DNA from: Gryganskiella cystojenkinii
Lineage: Eukaryota; Mortierellomycota; Mortierellomycetes; Mortierellales; Mortierellaceae
Length of the DNA: 39,291 bases
NCBI GenBank assembly: GCA_015852425.1
Contig: JAAAIG010000314.1
Location: forward strand, 1-39,291
Direction: 5' to 3'
Within the stretch, counting starts at the first letter, position 1. Each line of letters begins with the position of its first letter. This document shows, piece by piece, positions 22,746 through 34,332 of the stretch. The notes beneath the pieces are model-generated. The model was given only the letters and a program-made list of their open reading frames with translations, was not told where the DNA came from and did no database searches. Position numbers and translations under genes: made by a program.

Positions 22746-25700
22746 CTAGTTAGGAGGTGGTGCCGTCCCGTCACTCATGCTTGTCCGAGGAGCGCTCGTG
22801 GCGGGGGTAGTGGTATTAGTTGTCACGTTATTGTTACTCATCGCGACGGTAGTTGTGGCAGTAGCAGCAGCATTAACTGAAGTGGTCGCTGCTGAACTGT
22901 TATTGCTGTTGTCTTTGGCACCGCTGCTGGACGACACCATTGTAGCTGAAGTCGCCTGTCCGCTCTTCTTATCCAAAAAAACCAACTCCTTAACCTGCTT
23001 CATCAGTCTCGAGCCAATAATGCCATTGGGATCGACATCCGCCAGCTTGTTGCCATAGTAAGCCATATCGGCATGGAGTCTAGAAAATATGTCAAGTGTA
23101 AATCGATATGTGTCAGCAGTTTAATCTTAAGCCTGTGATAGCATCAAGCTTGGATTGATGCTCTGCAAAAAAAAGGGTGCTTTACCTTGTCTTTCCCAAG
23201 GCGGTGGCGATCGGAAGCTTTTGGATCTCTTCCTCGAGTCTGGTTGTGAAAATCTGCAAGACCTCGTTGATGACCCTCTATTAAACATGACAAAAAAAAT
23301 CGAATAACTGAGTGAGTCAACATGACGGTATCCCCTCTCTCTCTCTCTCTCTCTCTCTCATTTCTTCATTTCGAGTATTTAGAACTTACTCTCATAGAAG
23401 CGGCAGGCAAGAACCGACCCAAAACCTTATGCAGCGTAATCACATCCTTGACCATGCCATCCATGAATGCGTTCACGCTTCCTCCGCCGTTCGCCAGCTG
23501 TTGAGCCGGTCGGTTCAAGGCATCGTAATCGACCACGGCCGGGTTGGTCATGGATCGAACATGGATCCCTAACCGCTCTGTCATGATCGCCACCAGCTTG
23601 GAATGAATCTCGTTTTGATGTTCCTGGAAATCGCGCAGGATCCGATCAAAATCTGTCAACATCACCATCTGCTTGTCCGTCATCTTGGACCGGATCCAGT
23701 CCTTAATGAACGGGATCAGCGTTGCAAAGACACTGAGCGATTGAGAGGCCAGGGCCAGATGCTTGGCGGTAATATTTTTCAGTCCTGCTGATCGCATCGC
23801 TCCAGCGCCGAGAATCACTTGGCAAGTGCGAGAGTTAAAGAGCTGGAAAGGTCCCAAAAAAAAAAGAAAATAAAGAACAAGAGGAGAGACAGAAGGAGAG
23901 AGAACGAAAATAAAAACATGAAACAAAAGAGCAACAATATGCATCAGTATCGAGAGGCAGACAAAGCATTCGCCGATAAACAAGGGCACCTTGGTCGAGT
24001 TGAGACCAACCTTTAAAAGTTCGATGATTCGCTGCATCACATCTGTAGTGAGAGCCGGGATGTTGTTGAGGATATCCAAATATTCGGCCAGAATATCAAG
24101 CAGTACAAGAGAGCACCCGACCACAAAGAACACCTCGTCCTTGATCGACAAGACTCTGGTTGGTGCTGGGACAGCATCCTTCCCGTTGGCGAGAGATCCG
24201 TTCGAGCCTTTAGGGCCCAGGCGCGATGCAAGAAAACTGTCGTGCTCGTCAATTCCCTGAGCAGGTGGTGGCGCTGAAAGACTGAGAACGTTGAAGACCA
24301 TCTTGAAGTCCTTGTTCCTGGCCTCTTGAAGGCTGAGTGTGGAAATAACAGTGACTTCATTGGCCGTCGCTTGAGAAGACCATGGTACCTCCACTTGAAC
24401 CCACTGATCTTCTCCAACAGAAAGGGCGAGCTGGCTCGACTTTGCCACGTGGAACTGTGTCAGGAACGCCTTGGACTAGAGGGGAAAAATAAAGCGGAAA
24501 ATAAAGGTTAGAAAATTGATGGTCAATACCCTTTCCTCATTTCATTAGAAATTAGTGACGTTAATCTTTGATAGAAGACAAACAAAAACATGGTACCTGT
24601 TGAGTTGTGGCAGCACGGAGGCCGTGGCACATGTATCCAGACAAGAGCTCGCTCTGCAACAGGAATGACCAAGTAAGCGTCAACAGCTTGAAGACCTCCG
24701 CTGGGATCAATTTCGCAGTTTGCTCACTCCTCATGCCCATCAGCTTGGCACATCGCGAATGTGCAAGATCCGCCACAGCAAACAAAATCTCCTCAGACTC
24801 AGATTCCAGTTGACGGAACAGCTGTGTCACTGCCGAGGCACTTAAATGTCCACCAGCACCATCGTCCAGTTGTAAGGCCGAGAATCCGTGGAGAAGGGCT
24901 GGAGATCTGAATCCATCCGAGAAAGGTGTCCTGGGCGATCCAGTCCTGCTTCCTGCGGGCGCCCGTCTTCTGCCTGCGACGGGCTGCAGCGGAGTGGATC
25001 CGGGCGTGTTAGTACCTAGACTAAATCCCTCGCTCTCGTCCTCAGAACCATCCTCGTCCTCCTCGTCATCCAATTCCTCGTAATCGGGATTGTCGGCTTC
25101 GCCATCCTTCATTTCTCGTATCGAGATGGATTCTTGCATGCTGTCTGAATCTGAGGTCGAGTCTGCCATGATCAATTGTCCGGTTCCTTCTGACTCTGCC
25201 TTTCGGATGCAATGCAACATCAGTTGGTGGTATAATGACACTCGTTGGAATGCGCCTAAGAGGAACGCGTAAATGTACGAAAGCATCTTGTAGAACGTCA
25301 AAGAGTCCATGGCTCGTAGTTGATTTGTGAGCGCAGCCCTATTACATAAACACATAGTACAAAGGTAAGTGAACAAAACAGATATGATGTACAAGTGAAG
25401 AGTGTGCAGAAATTGATACTCTACATTTGATCTTTTTTCTTCAAGGAAGAAATGGCGGGCGAAGCGGTATCATTAGGATCTGGAGGTGGGTATTGCTAAA
25501 GAGAAAAAAATGGATAAAAAAATCCGTTAATAATCATGGATCAAATTCCATCACTTGTTGGTCCAAATGGAGGGGCTGTCTCGACACTCTCCAAATCACC
25601 CAACACTTACAGACTTAATGATGTTCTTGATTTCCTGCAGAATTTGTTCCCTGTACGTTTGAAGTGCAATCCCTGTCCGATTGGCTCGGAGCAAGCCCTG

Positions 25701-27618
25701 AAGCAGCGGCAGCATCTTGTTCTGGAGATTACTCTCCCGCTCAACTTGTTTCGATAAGAGTGGATTGATCCCGCGATGAAACGATGGTTTTGTGAACTTT
25801 GTATTGGAAGTGTCGACTCTACTCAGATCCGTCAACAACGTAGCGACATCGAGTTTACCGATCCGGAGTCGAAAGTCGTTCAACAACAGGCTCACTAGAT
25901 CATTCTCCATCATCTTGCCAATCATCTTTCGCATCTCTGTCAACTGTCCACTGAAATGCACCAGCGCGAGGACGCCTCGGATATCCAGAGATCGAGGGGA
26001 GGGCAGGATCGCGGACGAAGTTGGCACAAGTGAGAGACTGGGATCAAATTCTGGGGTCGCCTCCAAGTACTTCATATCGCCTTCGATCAAGACCCGTTGA
26101 GCACCGTCAATCAGATCCAGAGCGCCGAAATAATTGCCGTTACCAAGCAAGACCTGGATCATGGGTTGCGTTGACCGAATCTCCTTGACCATCCGGATAC
26201 CGTTATGCAACAGCCCAAGATTCCTCCTCCTGCGCTTGAGTCGGACGACTTCTAATCCTTGCTTTGACTGTGTGTGATCAATTCTTGCTAGTTGAGCACG
26301 GAGGACATGAATCTGGGATACACAATCCAATGTTTGTGAATGAAGCGCCTGAAGGTTTGATAGGGCCTCGAAAAACGAAGTCGATCGTCTCGAGATCTCG
26401 GTCATGAGGTGAATTTCGACCGTATCCAAATAATGAGACAATTTTTCCTGCAAGATACTGTTGGTGACAACAGATGCGGTCGTGCCACTGCCGCTTCCGT
26501 TGGTCTGAGAAGCTGAAGAAGATGAAGAGGAAGAAGAGGGTCCTGTTTGCTCACAAACCAGATCGAACGTCCTTGGGTTCTCAAAATTGAAATCTGGATC
26601 GAAAAAGATGGAGGGGACTGTGCTGAGCGCTGGTGTGTCCGGCATGGCTGGCTTCATGGGCACTGGTTCGTCCAGCTCTGGCATATCCGGGACAGAGTAC
26701 GGGTTTCTGGCACTCTCGGTCCTGTCCTTAAGGTTCAGCGACGCCTGTGCCAAGGATGGAGCCATGATCTGGGGTTGTAGGTGATTTACCACCGAATCAA
26801 AAGTCGATCCAAAGGGTGACCGAGGTGAGTGAATGTCGGCCCCCTCTGCAGGTTTTGACCTCGCCCTGTTGTTTTGGTATCGTTCAAAGACGGGGGTGAT
26901 GTGCTTGATGTAAGTGTCAAACTCGGATGTCTTGACTTTACGGATCGGTACTGGTGTAACAGGAGGAATGTCGACTTTGGTTGGCTTTGCGGCTGAGGAA
27001 GGTCGTTTTGTCGGATTGTTGAGGACTCCAGAGATCGCTATGATGCGTCATGTAGAAAAGTGTCAGCGCAAAAAAAAGGACAAACGTATTCTGTATGACA
27101 ACGCTGATCTTGACAGCTGTGTCTGAGTGTCTGAGGCCAACTTTTACCATTGAATCCAATATCTGCTCTTGTCCATGGCTGCGATCTATTGAGAATAGCG
27201 GCAAGGCAGGGTTAGTAGATGCAAAGGCAAAACCAACTTTACGTATGTTCCTGTCGATCCTTGGAGAGACCACTTACGCTTCCGACAGAGTGCTGTAGCT
27301 GGATGCAGTGCTGTCCCTTCGAAGGGAATGACTCGGACGGGCATGGGGTCGAGCGCTGGTCATGGACGAGAGTTGTGTCGAGGTTGAGGAATTAGATGCG
27401 GTTGAACTAGAGGAGCCATGGAGTCGACGCGAAAATGCAGGTTCGAGGTTGCTGCTGCTGTCTGCGTGTTGTGGGTATCCGTTGCCATTGCGAGTGTAAG
27501 GACGGGTGGTACCGGTGCCGCCTGCGGCCGGGTCCTGTTGCATTCTTGTGGATGAGGTCAAGGTGATGGAAGACGAAGAAGAGGAAGAACTGTTCACATT
27601 CGGATGACCGCCAAGCAT
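22746..27618 (-). CDS. VPS54: VPS54, subunit of the GARP tethering complex
   Basis: GARP (Vps51-54) tethers endosome-derived vesicles at the trans-Golgi and is an effector of Ypt6. Exons in transcript order: 27618-27278, 27185-27148, 27037-25611, 25495-25425, 25338-24597, 24475-23990, 23842-23390, 23277-23186 and 23079-22746; the frame closes at 1327 residues. The first 114 residues are Ser/Thr-rich and disordered. The diagnostic N-terminal motif FFDPDFNFENPRTFDLVCEQ follows, then a long helical region (EIHLMTEISRRSTSFFEALS, LLGNGNYFGALDLIDGAQRV). An acidic Ser-rich insert lies near residues 690-740 (ELDDEEDEDGSEDESEGF). The C-terminal VPS54 domain includes GLNSTKLFNSRTCQVILGAG, LKNITAKHLALASQSL and KLVAIMTERLG. 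The last 60 residues are an Ala/Ser/Thr/Asn low-complexity tail. One intron is stop-free (see findings). Confidence 0.93.
23335..23359. repeat. (CT)n microsatellite in VPS54 intron 7
   Basis: About twelve CT units on the plus strand (GA in transcript sense) inside the intron at 23278-23389. Confidence 0.9.
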
Positions 27619-28022
27619 ACTATTGCGCTAAAGAAACGCGGTAGAGAGAGGGGGGAGTGGCAGATCGAATCGGATGGATGGATGGATAGATGGCAAAGAT
27701 GTGAAATAAAGGGGTGACTGAATGAATGGATGGATGGATGAAGAACGCGTTTAATCGATTGAATGTCCCTTTGGACAGACTAAAAGGGGGGGAAAGTGAC
27801 GTGGGTGCGATGGGAGGCGAGAGCACCCAACCGCCTTTTTATTTTCGAGAAGGCGGCTGTTCCTGTCCTTTTTCTCTTCCATTACCATTATCGATACCCT
27901 TCACGGATTCAGATTGACGCCATCCTCTCCTCTCTCTCTGTCTTCTCTTCTTTTCCTCCTTCCTCCTAATCACCTCCGCCCCTTCTCCACCCACCTCTCA
28001 TCACCTCTCCTCTCCTCACATC
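27619..28022. promoter_or_regulatory. Shared promoter between VPS54 and the syntaxin gene
   Basis: 404 bases between divergent start codons. It holds two (GGAT)n stretches (27671-27686 and 27727-27740) and, next to the syntaxin start, a C/T-rich leader (27870-28020). The shared region could co-regulate two proteins of the same fusion pathway. Confidence 0.6.
27671..27740. repeat. Interrupted (GGAT)n / (ATGG)n microsatellite
   Basis: Two blocks of four to five GGAT units separated by about 40 bases, in the VPS54-syntaxin promoter. Confidence 0.8.
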
Positions 28023-29603
28023 ATGTCGTTTGCTGACCTCGAACGGAACTCGAAAACCATTCAACGTGCCGGTCCACCTGCCCTCGGTCGCCTCGGTGTA
28101 GCGACTGTTGGAGAAGGTATTCTTTCTTTTACTGCACTTCTTCCCTTCTCGAATGTTTACTTTTCCGTCCCTAGGAGTGTCATATGCGGTCATATCCTTA
28201 CCTGTCTCGACGGTTCTATTTTATTTTTTTACCTATTTGAAACAATTCGACCACGTAGGCAATCAGTACGCCTATCAAGCCAAGAGTCAGCACATCTCCC
28301 AACAAGTCTTCCGAATCTCATCCAACGTCTCGTCAATACAACGACTGGTCAGCAACCTCGGCACCTCCAAGGATAGTCAGGATGTTAGGACCAAGCTGTA
28401 AGAGTTGGGACTAGACGGGAGAATGAAAGAAAAAACAAAAAGGCTTTGTTGTTTTTTGTTTTTTTGTGGCTCACCCAACCACCTTTTTCTCTTTTCTTCC
28501 CTCCTCCAAAGAGGAATGTTGGGTGACACGATTTGGTTCCTTGGACCTGAATTATTTTCTAACGCAATTATTTTTTTCTCTCTTTTTTCTTCTTCCGGCT
28601 TATTGTTCTCTCTCACAGTCAAGACTTGACAGAGCAGACCAGGAACTTGGTTCGGGATACAAGCCAGGATATCAAGGATTTGGCGGGTCTCGATACTCCA
28701 GGGGTATATAATGAACGCATGGACAAGAGAGGAGCTTTATCATGAATAGGATAACTGAGCCAACACTCCCTTTTTTTTATTTATATTCTCTTACACAGAA
28801 AAAACTCGAGCAACAAAAGGTCTCCAAGGACTTTCAAAAGGTTTTGGTCGAGTTCCAAAAGGTTCAACGAGTCTCGGCCGAGAAACAACGCGAGTTTGTT
28901 TTCAAGGCTCGTCAAGTCGGTTCTGCAGGTGGAAATCTACACGAGTTCTCGTAAGCAACTGACCCTTTTCAGGAAAAAGAACATGTTGCATGTCAGAACC
29001 GTTGTTCTCTTATTTTATCTGACCTTATGAATTATTTTTTTTCTCACTTGGGTTCTTTCTTTAGAGATGACGAAGGCGATGAGTCTGGAGACCAACCGTT
29101 AATCAACAATGACCAAAGACGAATGCAGTTGCTTGTGGTCGATAACGAACTCGAGTATAACGAGTCGATGATTGCTCAGCGTGAGGATGAGATCCGAGAG
29201 ATTGAGCACGGTATCACGGAATTGAACGAGATCTTTCGAGATTTGGGCACCATGGTCCACGAACAGGGCAGCATGTTGGGTAAGATGAAAACAGAACAAC
29301 ACTTGATTGGCTCTGATAGCATGTTACATAAGCAAATTGCCACTCTACGGACAGGCGTCTGCTTCTTCCACGAATCTAATTCTCACACTTTCTCTCTCTC
29401 TCTCTGTCTCTCTTCCTCGATCATGTTGTTTTCATTTAGACTCCATTGAATCCAACGTTACGTCCATTAGCATGACCACACATGCAGCTGCAGAGGAACT
29501 GACAACGGCTGCCGAGCATCAAAAGAACGCCAGGAACAAGTCTTGCTACCTGTTGATGATCGTCGCCATCGTCACAGGCGTTGTCATTTTGGCGATCCTT
29601 TAG
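28023..29603 (+). CDS. Qa-SNARE, endosomal/vacuolar syntaxin (Pep12/Vam3, syntaxin 7/12 type)
   Basis: Tail-anchored SNARE that drives fusion at endosomes or the vacuole. Exons: 28023-28116, 28259-28397, 28619-28703, 28799-28950, 29065-29279 and 29440-29603, giving 282 residues. An N-terminal three-helix Habc-like region spans about 35-145 (AKSQHISQQVFRISSNVSSI, QDLTEQTRNLVRDTSQDIKD). The SNARE motif covers about 180-245, with NEIFRDLGTMVHEQGSMLDS; Q224 is the likely zero-layer glutamine. Residues 263-282 are the C-terminal membrane anchor (CYLLMIVAIVTGVVILAIL) with almost no luminal tail. The QLLVVDNELEYNESMIAQRE pattern fits Pep12/Vam3 better than Tlg2 or Sso1; Pep12 versus Vam3 cannot be settled here. 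Its stop is 150 bases from that of the convergent sphingomyelinase. Confidence 0.92.
29391..29412. repeat. CT-rich microsatellite in syntaxin intron 5
   Basis: Nearly pure TC units serving as part of the polypyrimidine tract before the acceptor at 29439. Confidence 0.8.
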
Positions 29604-29753
29604 TACTCTTCTGACCGATGAACGGTCGACATAATACCATAATATTTTTAAAAAGATATGAAGCTACGATGTTCCCATCTTTTTCGCCACTTTTTAGTTC
29701 ATATTATTTCATTCCAATCCTTTGACGTGAAACATGGTATTCAAGCTTCTCGA

Positions 29754-31304
29754 CTACCGAACGTGTACGGTTGCAGGAGCAGCAGGTACAGGAGTAGTAA
29801 TATTATTGTTGACGATCGGCTCCTTGTTCATGGTGATGGTAGCCAAAACCGGGAAATGATCCGAAAAGTCGTCGTAGACTTGACCAGCGATCGTGAAATT
29901 GGGGGAGTGCACGTTCAAGACCGTCTGGACCACGGACTGGAACCTTGCAGGACGGTTTTTAGACTCGACCACAAATACGAAATCAATATAATTCCGATCC
30001 TTTTGCTCGTCAACATGCGCATGCGCGATCGAATTGTCGAACCCATCCCAGGTATATTCGTGACCCTGATAGACGTCAGGTGCATGCAATAAAATTGGCT
30101 CGGCACTGAAACCACCACCTCTGTTGTTATCGGTGTTGGTGCTGGTACTGGTATTGGAGTCTTTGCTCTTGCCACCACTGAGTTGAGTGGTAAGAGCTGT
30201 AGGACGTGGCACGAGCAGCGTCGTGTTGAACTCGGTCGTGTCTCTCTTAACATTGAAATCGCCTGCAAAGACGATAAGCTCCTCTGTGGGAATATTACGA
30301 CTCTTAACAAAGGAACGCCAGGCATCCATCGCCAGTGCCCGACAAGTTGCGGCTTGTCCTTGCTGACATCTTGAGTCATCACTCTGCATGTGGGTTCCAA
30401 ACACATGGATGTTGGTTCCGTTGTAATCCAGAACCGCGTAAGTGAACCCTTTGTTCGAGAACCTTGATCGATCAGTCATTTCAAGGAAGAAAGAGGAAAC
30501 GTTGGTTATTGAAGTGCAAAAAGCGAGAAAAAGAAAATCGGGCAAGGAAAGGAAGTATCTCCTCTCACGCACCAGTCATTTCCGCATCCATCCTTGTAGA
30601 TGAACTGGTGTTTTTCTTTGATGGGCCATTTACTAAAGATGACCACACCACCATTCGCAAAGCTCAGAGAAGAATAACTACCCGAGGTAGAGTTCCAGCC
30701 GTTGAGTGTGCTTCCAAGCGTTGGCGTCTGGTAGGGATCTGTTCTCAAAAAAATAAAGGGATCCAAGTATGAGTCTATTTCATGGACTCTCTTCTTTTGG
30801 TTTTCTAGAGTAGCTGGCTCAAGCTCTTTAGTAAAAACAAAGTGTGATAAGACTTACATTCAGCTTTTAGGCCTTCTCGTAGGATGCCGCATGGTACTGA
30901 TTCGAAACATTCTTCAACTACCACCACGTCGTTGTGTCTGATATAATCCGCACTGGCAATCAGTCGCGCTCTTGTTCCTGAAGGATTGGGGACAGTGGAA
31001 AGGACTATGCGTTAATCGACTTCGTATACTTTTTTTTCGTTTGTGGTCCGTGCCAAAAAAAAATGATGGAGGTGTTTTTACGTTGACCCCAGTTGATAAA
31101 CTCTGGCAAGAAGAAGACATTGTTGGTCAACACCCTCAGCGGCGCATTGGCTAACGGTGGTCCTGAACCTGACAAGACTGGATCTTTTTCACCAGGTGTG
31201 CCTGACGCCGTTGTTGTAGTAATGTTTGTAAGGTCTACCGGTAAAGAAAGGACACTGGAGGCCGAGAGTATCGCCAGCAAAATCTTGCGGGAGAAGAGCT
31301 TCAT
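29754..31304 (-). CDS. Secreted sphingomyelin phosphodiesterase-like enzyme (endonuclease/exonuclease/phosphatase fold)
   Basis: Probably a secreted Mg-dependent phospholipase C-type enzyme that splits sphingomyelin or a related sphingolipid. Exons in transcript order: 31304-31082, 30977-30858, 30738-30573 and 30462-29754, giving 405 residues. Residues 1-21 are a signal peptide (MKLFSRKILLAILSASSVLS). Fold marks in order: LTNNVFFLPEFINWGQR (N62 likely metal ligand), VVVVEECFES (E97 catalytic Glu), GGVVIFSKWPI, KDGCGNDWFSNKGFTYAVL, FGTHMQSDDSRC (H194), FAGDFNVKRDT (D238, N240) and SDHFPV (D371, H372 terminal catalytic pair). All key residues appear intact. A Ser/Thr/Asn-rich insert lies between the AGDFN motif and the last third. 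An upstream in-frame ATG exists, but the start at 31304 begins the signal peptide. Yeast Isc1 differs: it is a membrane protein. Substrate choice is inference. Confidence 0.88.
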
Positions 31305-31796
31305 GGTGTCGATGTGGGTTGAAAGTTGGACTATGTAGGGTGGGTCGCGTCGACTGAGAATGTAAACGAGAAGAAGACAATCAAAGTTGTCTAAAAAAAA
31401 AGGAAAAAAAGAAGGTCTGAATCGTTGCAAAGCCAACTTGGACCAAGGAAGATAAACGTGTCGCAGTTCCCCAACTCCTGTTTGCCCCAGACATCAAAAC
31501 CGATACTCTCCAATTTCTCAATCTCTATCTCTCGTTTTCTCTATCTTTACCCTTGGAAAGGATAGGAATATTTTTCTTGTAGACCACGATCGCTCCGCCA
31601 ACCTAAAATATTCCACTTCTTGGTCACCACATGGCTATCACCTGAGGGCAATGGAACAGGAACAAAAGGCAACAACGTGCCGAATATCATTTCAAAGATA
31701 GACAGAAGATGGACTATAATACAAGGTAAATGGGATGCAAGGAAGATGTCTACTACCAACAATGCTTAAAAATAAAGAATAGCAAAGAATCGATTC
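31305..31796. other. Intergenic: sphingomyelinase promoter and GT49 3' region
   Basis: 492 bases. On the minus strand it should hold the promoter of the sphingomyelinase gene and the 3' end of the GT49 gene. No coding frame with motif support and no clear TATA box. Confidence 0.45.
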
Positions 31797-33541
31797 TCAC
31801 ATAGTGCCGATCCCCTGGAGGTCCCATTTGGAACTTTGGACGAGTGGGTTGGCACAACCGCGTGGCCATCGATAAGATTTACCAAAAATGTTCTCCAGTG
31901 CAGGCGTGTAGTCTGCAAACAGGGTGAAATCTTTTTGCTTGGCTTGATCCAGGCCGTCTCCTGTCCATTTGAGCTTTGGGTGGTCCATATGGTACATAAA
32001 GTGGTCTCTCAAGACCAAAAACTTGAACCCTAGCGCGTTCATCAACAATGCATGACTTTGTTTGTCACCACCCTGGTTCTTGAATCGCTCGTCGTAATAA
32101 GGGTGAGGCTTGTCGCGTCGAACAATATAATATGGCTCCCATTGCGACTCGAAACAGACCTCGAAAGCTACAGAGTGCCCAAACAGAGGTGGGTTCATGA
32201 AGAGACGAGTTTGAGTTGGTCCATGCCCTGCGCGTGGGTCAGTGATATAGGCGACGCCAGACTTCATGAGCGGTTGGAGCTCCTTGATGGAGTCGGGGTA
32301 TCGTCCGCTATAATCCTCCTTGATGGCCACGCAGGGTACGACATACGCGGTCGGGTATGATGATTGTTCAAGGCGAGGAATAATGGTAGTGAGCGCAAAA
32401 TTGTAGAGTTTTGTCGTCGGCACGAAATCGGCGTCCATGACATAGATGTAGTCTGTCTCTGCTGTGACAATGCCAATGTTTCGCAACTGGTTGATTGGGT
32501 ATCGAGAGTGCGTGCCAAGAGAATACTGGGGTTTAATCAGCGTGAGCGTAACGGCTTGGTAGATCTTTGCCTTTCCATTGCCCGAAAAATACTTTTTAAG
32601 CTCCTGGACGTCATTGTGATCCGGCAGGTAACTGTATAAAGAGAAAAATAGAAAAGTAGCGCATCCATGAGTAACCATTACCTGCACAGATAAACGCCGT
32701 AAATGAACAGGTTAGGAAATCCATACATGACAGCGGAGACAGGTCCAGACCAGGCCAAAATAGCCTTTTCAAATCGATCAAGACGACTGATCGAGTACTG
32801 GGCGATCATGGTGACATCCCGCTCTTGGGCATGCCTTTTAGGTCCAATGGTATGGACGATCTCTGGCTGCGTCGCCCAATCGTCTGCGACACATGCCTGC
32901 TCAATAGCATCAACCGCGGACAGGATACTCTCTATTATATTCAATTGACGAGACCAGTACGACCATTAGCGACCAACCAAAGACAATCGCCCTTGCAGTC
33001 TTCACACACGTCTTTTTGTTATACCTTCTACAGTCATGGATACGATGTCCTGACATGGCAACCGCTGATCGCTGCAAAGGTGCTGTCCAAAAGGTAAAAC
33101 AAATTGACCTCCATCCTTCATGTTGAGGACAGCCTTGACGCCGATCGGGATTTGTATCCGTCCTGGTGTGAGCCACGCTTCATCCCTGCCGAGTTCTTTG
33201 CTGTCCCAGATCTGCTCTCGACCCCAGTCCGAGCAGAGCTTCCCATCTGCGGAACAGAGCTTGACCTTGATCTTTGCCAGTCGATCTTGTTTAGTGGCAA
33301 AATCCGGAGCACCTCCCAAGATCCCTGGTCCGACATATTCCTGCAGCTTGAGCCAGCGTTGTTCAACTGAGTTGAAGCGCTGACCGAGACGAGACAACAG
33401 GGTTAAGAGGACGAAAAAGGAGACCAGGATTGCGAATAGGTTGCGACGACCATGGCGACGGAAGCTGCCTCGGATGAGTCTGAGGTTGCGTCGCTGTGCG
33501 ATGACGAATTGCCTGTACAGGTGCTTGTCCATCGATTGCAT
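31797..33541 (-). CDS. GT49-family glycosyltransferase (LARGE / B4GAT1-like), type II Golgi membrane protein
   Basis: Exons in transcript order: 33541-33010, 32931-32682 and 32631-31797, giving 538 residues. A basic cytosolic N-terminus (about 1-33) is followed by one membrane helix (LFAILVSFFVLLTLLSRLG) and a stem, the usual Golgi type II layout. The catalytic region starts near residue 180 (TMIAQYSISRLDRFEKAILA, WSGPVSAVMYG). It contains RYPINQLRNIGIVTAETDYI and the metal-binding DxD motif VMDADFVPT (D327, D329). It ends with AFEVCFESQWEPYYIVRR, YDERFKNQGGDKQSHALLM and FLVLRDHFMYHMDHPK, all typical of the Glyco_transf_49 domain. Animal members transfer glucuronic acid to xylose-containing glycans; the fungal acceptor is unknown. 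Only one GT domain is present, so it is B4GAT1-like rather than two-domain LARGE-like. The TM and DxD assignments are direct; the sugar is inference. Confidence 0.88.
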
Positions 33542-34332
33542 GCCACCTTTCAGCGAGTCAGAGGTAAGGTATGGTCAACGGAAGAAGAGAAAATGAGTTG
33601 AACCGGATAGAGAGAGATAGAGAGACAAAGATAGAGATGAAGAGAGAGAGACAGAGAGGATGTAAAAGAAAGGACGCTCGTCCACGGCTGACTGAATGAA
33701 CAGAACGCGAATGGATGACAAGTGAAGAATGAGTTGAGAGACGGGTCTGTTGCACAAGAAAAAGAAGAAAAAAAAAAAGTCTAAAAACCGATTCAGCAGT
33801 CACGTGCAAATCGAGGACAGTAAAAGCGATCAAGGAGCATTCCCTCCAAGAAATTGAGAAAGCCAAGACTGTTGCGGGGACGGACACGTCGCGAGTGTCG
33901 TTGGGTCGACTTTTGGTTCCTCCGCCCTGCTTGGTGAGCAAGTCGGGGTCAAGAAACGGCATGGGAGCAGACTGGGCTGAAGACAAGGACACTAACAAAA
34001 GACCAAAAACATAAAAAAAGCTTTGATGGCTTTGATGGCGTGATGATCATCCAGGCTTGGCTTTTGCTTATTTATTTGGTGGCATCTGCATTCTTTCCTT
34101 TCTTGTTCTTATCATTCAGCCTCTCCACGCGTCATCAGCTGCAGAAGAGAGAAGAAAAAAAAAAAAAAAAAGAAAAAAGTGAGCACCCTTTTCCTTTTTC
34201 TTCCATCCACACCCTCTCTCTTCATTTTTTTTTTTTTCTTTATCCTCCCCCCACACACACCCTTTTTCTTTTAAAAACACGCACCCTATTCATTCTCTGT
34301 AGCTCCAAGGGACCGGACACATAACCACCACC
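33542..34332. promoter_or_regulatory. Divergent promoter region of GT49 and VPS1
   Basis: 791 bases between the two start codons. The left part is a degenerate GA microsatellite (33603-33659; CT in the GT49 sense) and the right part is C/T-rich with T- and A-runs (17 A at 34155-34171; 34200-34290 pyrimidine-rich leader of VPS1). The open frame at 33558-33998 on the minus strand is a low-complexity shadow of these repeats. Confidence 0.5.
33603..33659. repeat. Degenerate GA-rich microsatellite
   Basis: GAGA/GATA-like units in the upstream region of the GT49 gene; pyrimidine-rich in its transcript sense. Confidence 0.75.

Noticed and set aside
23366..24448. A continuous 360-codon frame as an independent minus-strand gene
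   Set aside because: It is VPS54 exons 6 and 7 joined through the stop-free intron; both flanks match the VPS54 domain.
33558..33998. A 146-codon minus-strand frame upstream of the GT49 gene
   Set aside because: About half is translated microsatellite (Ser/Leu/Phe-rich). It lies in the divergent promoter region.
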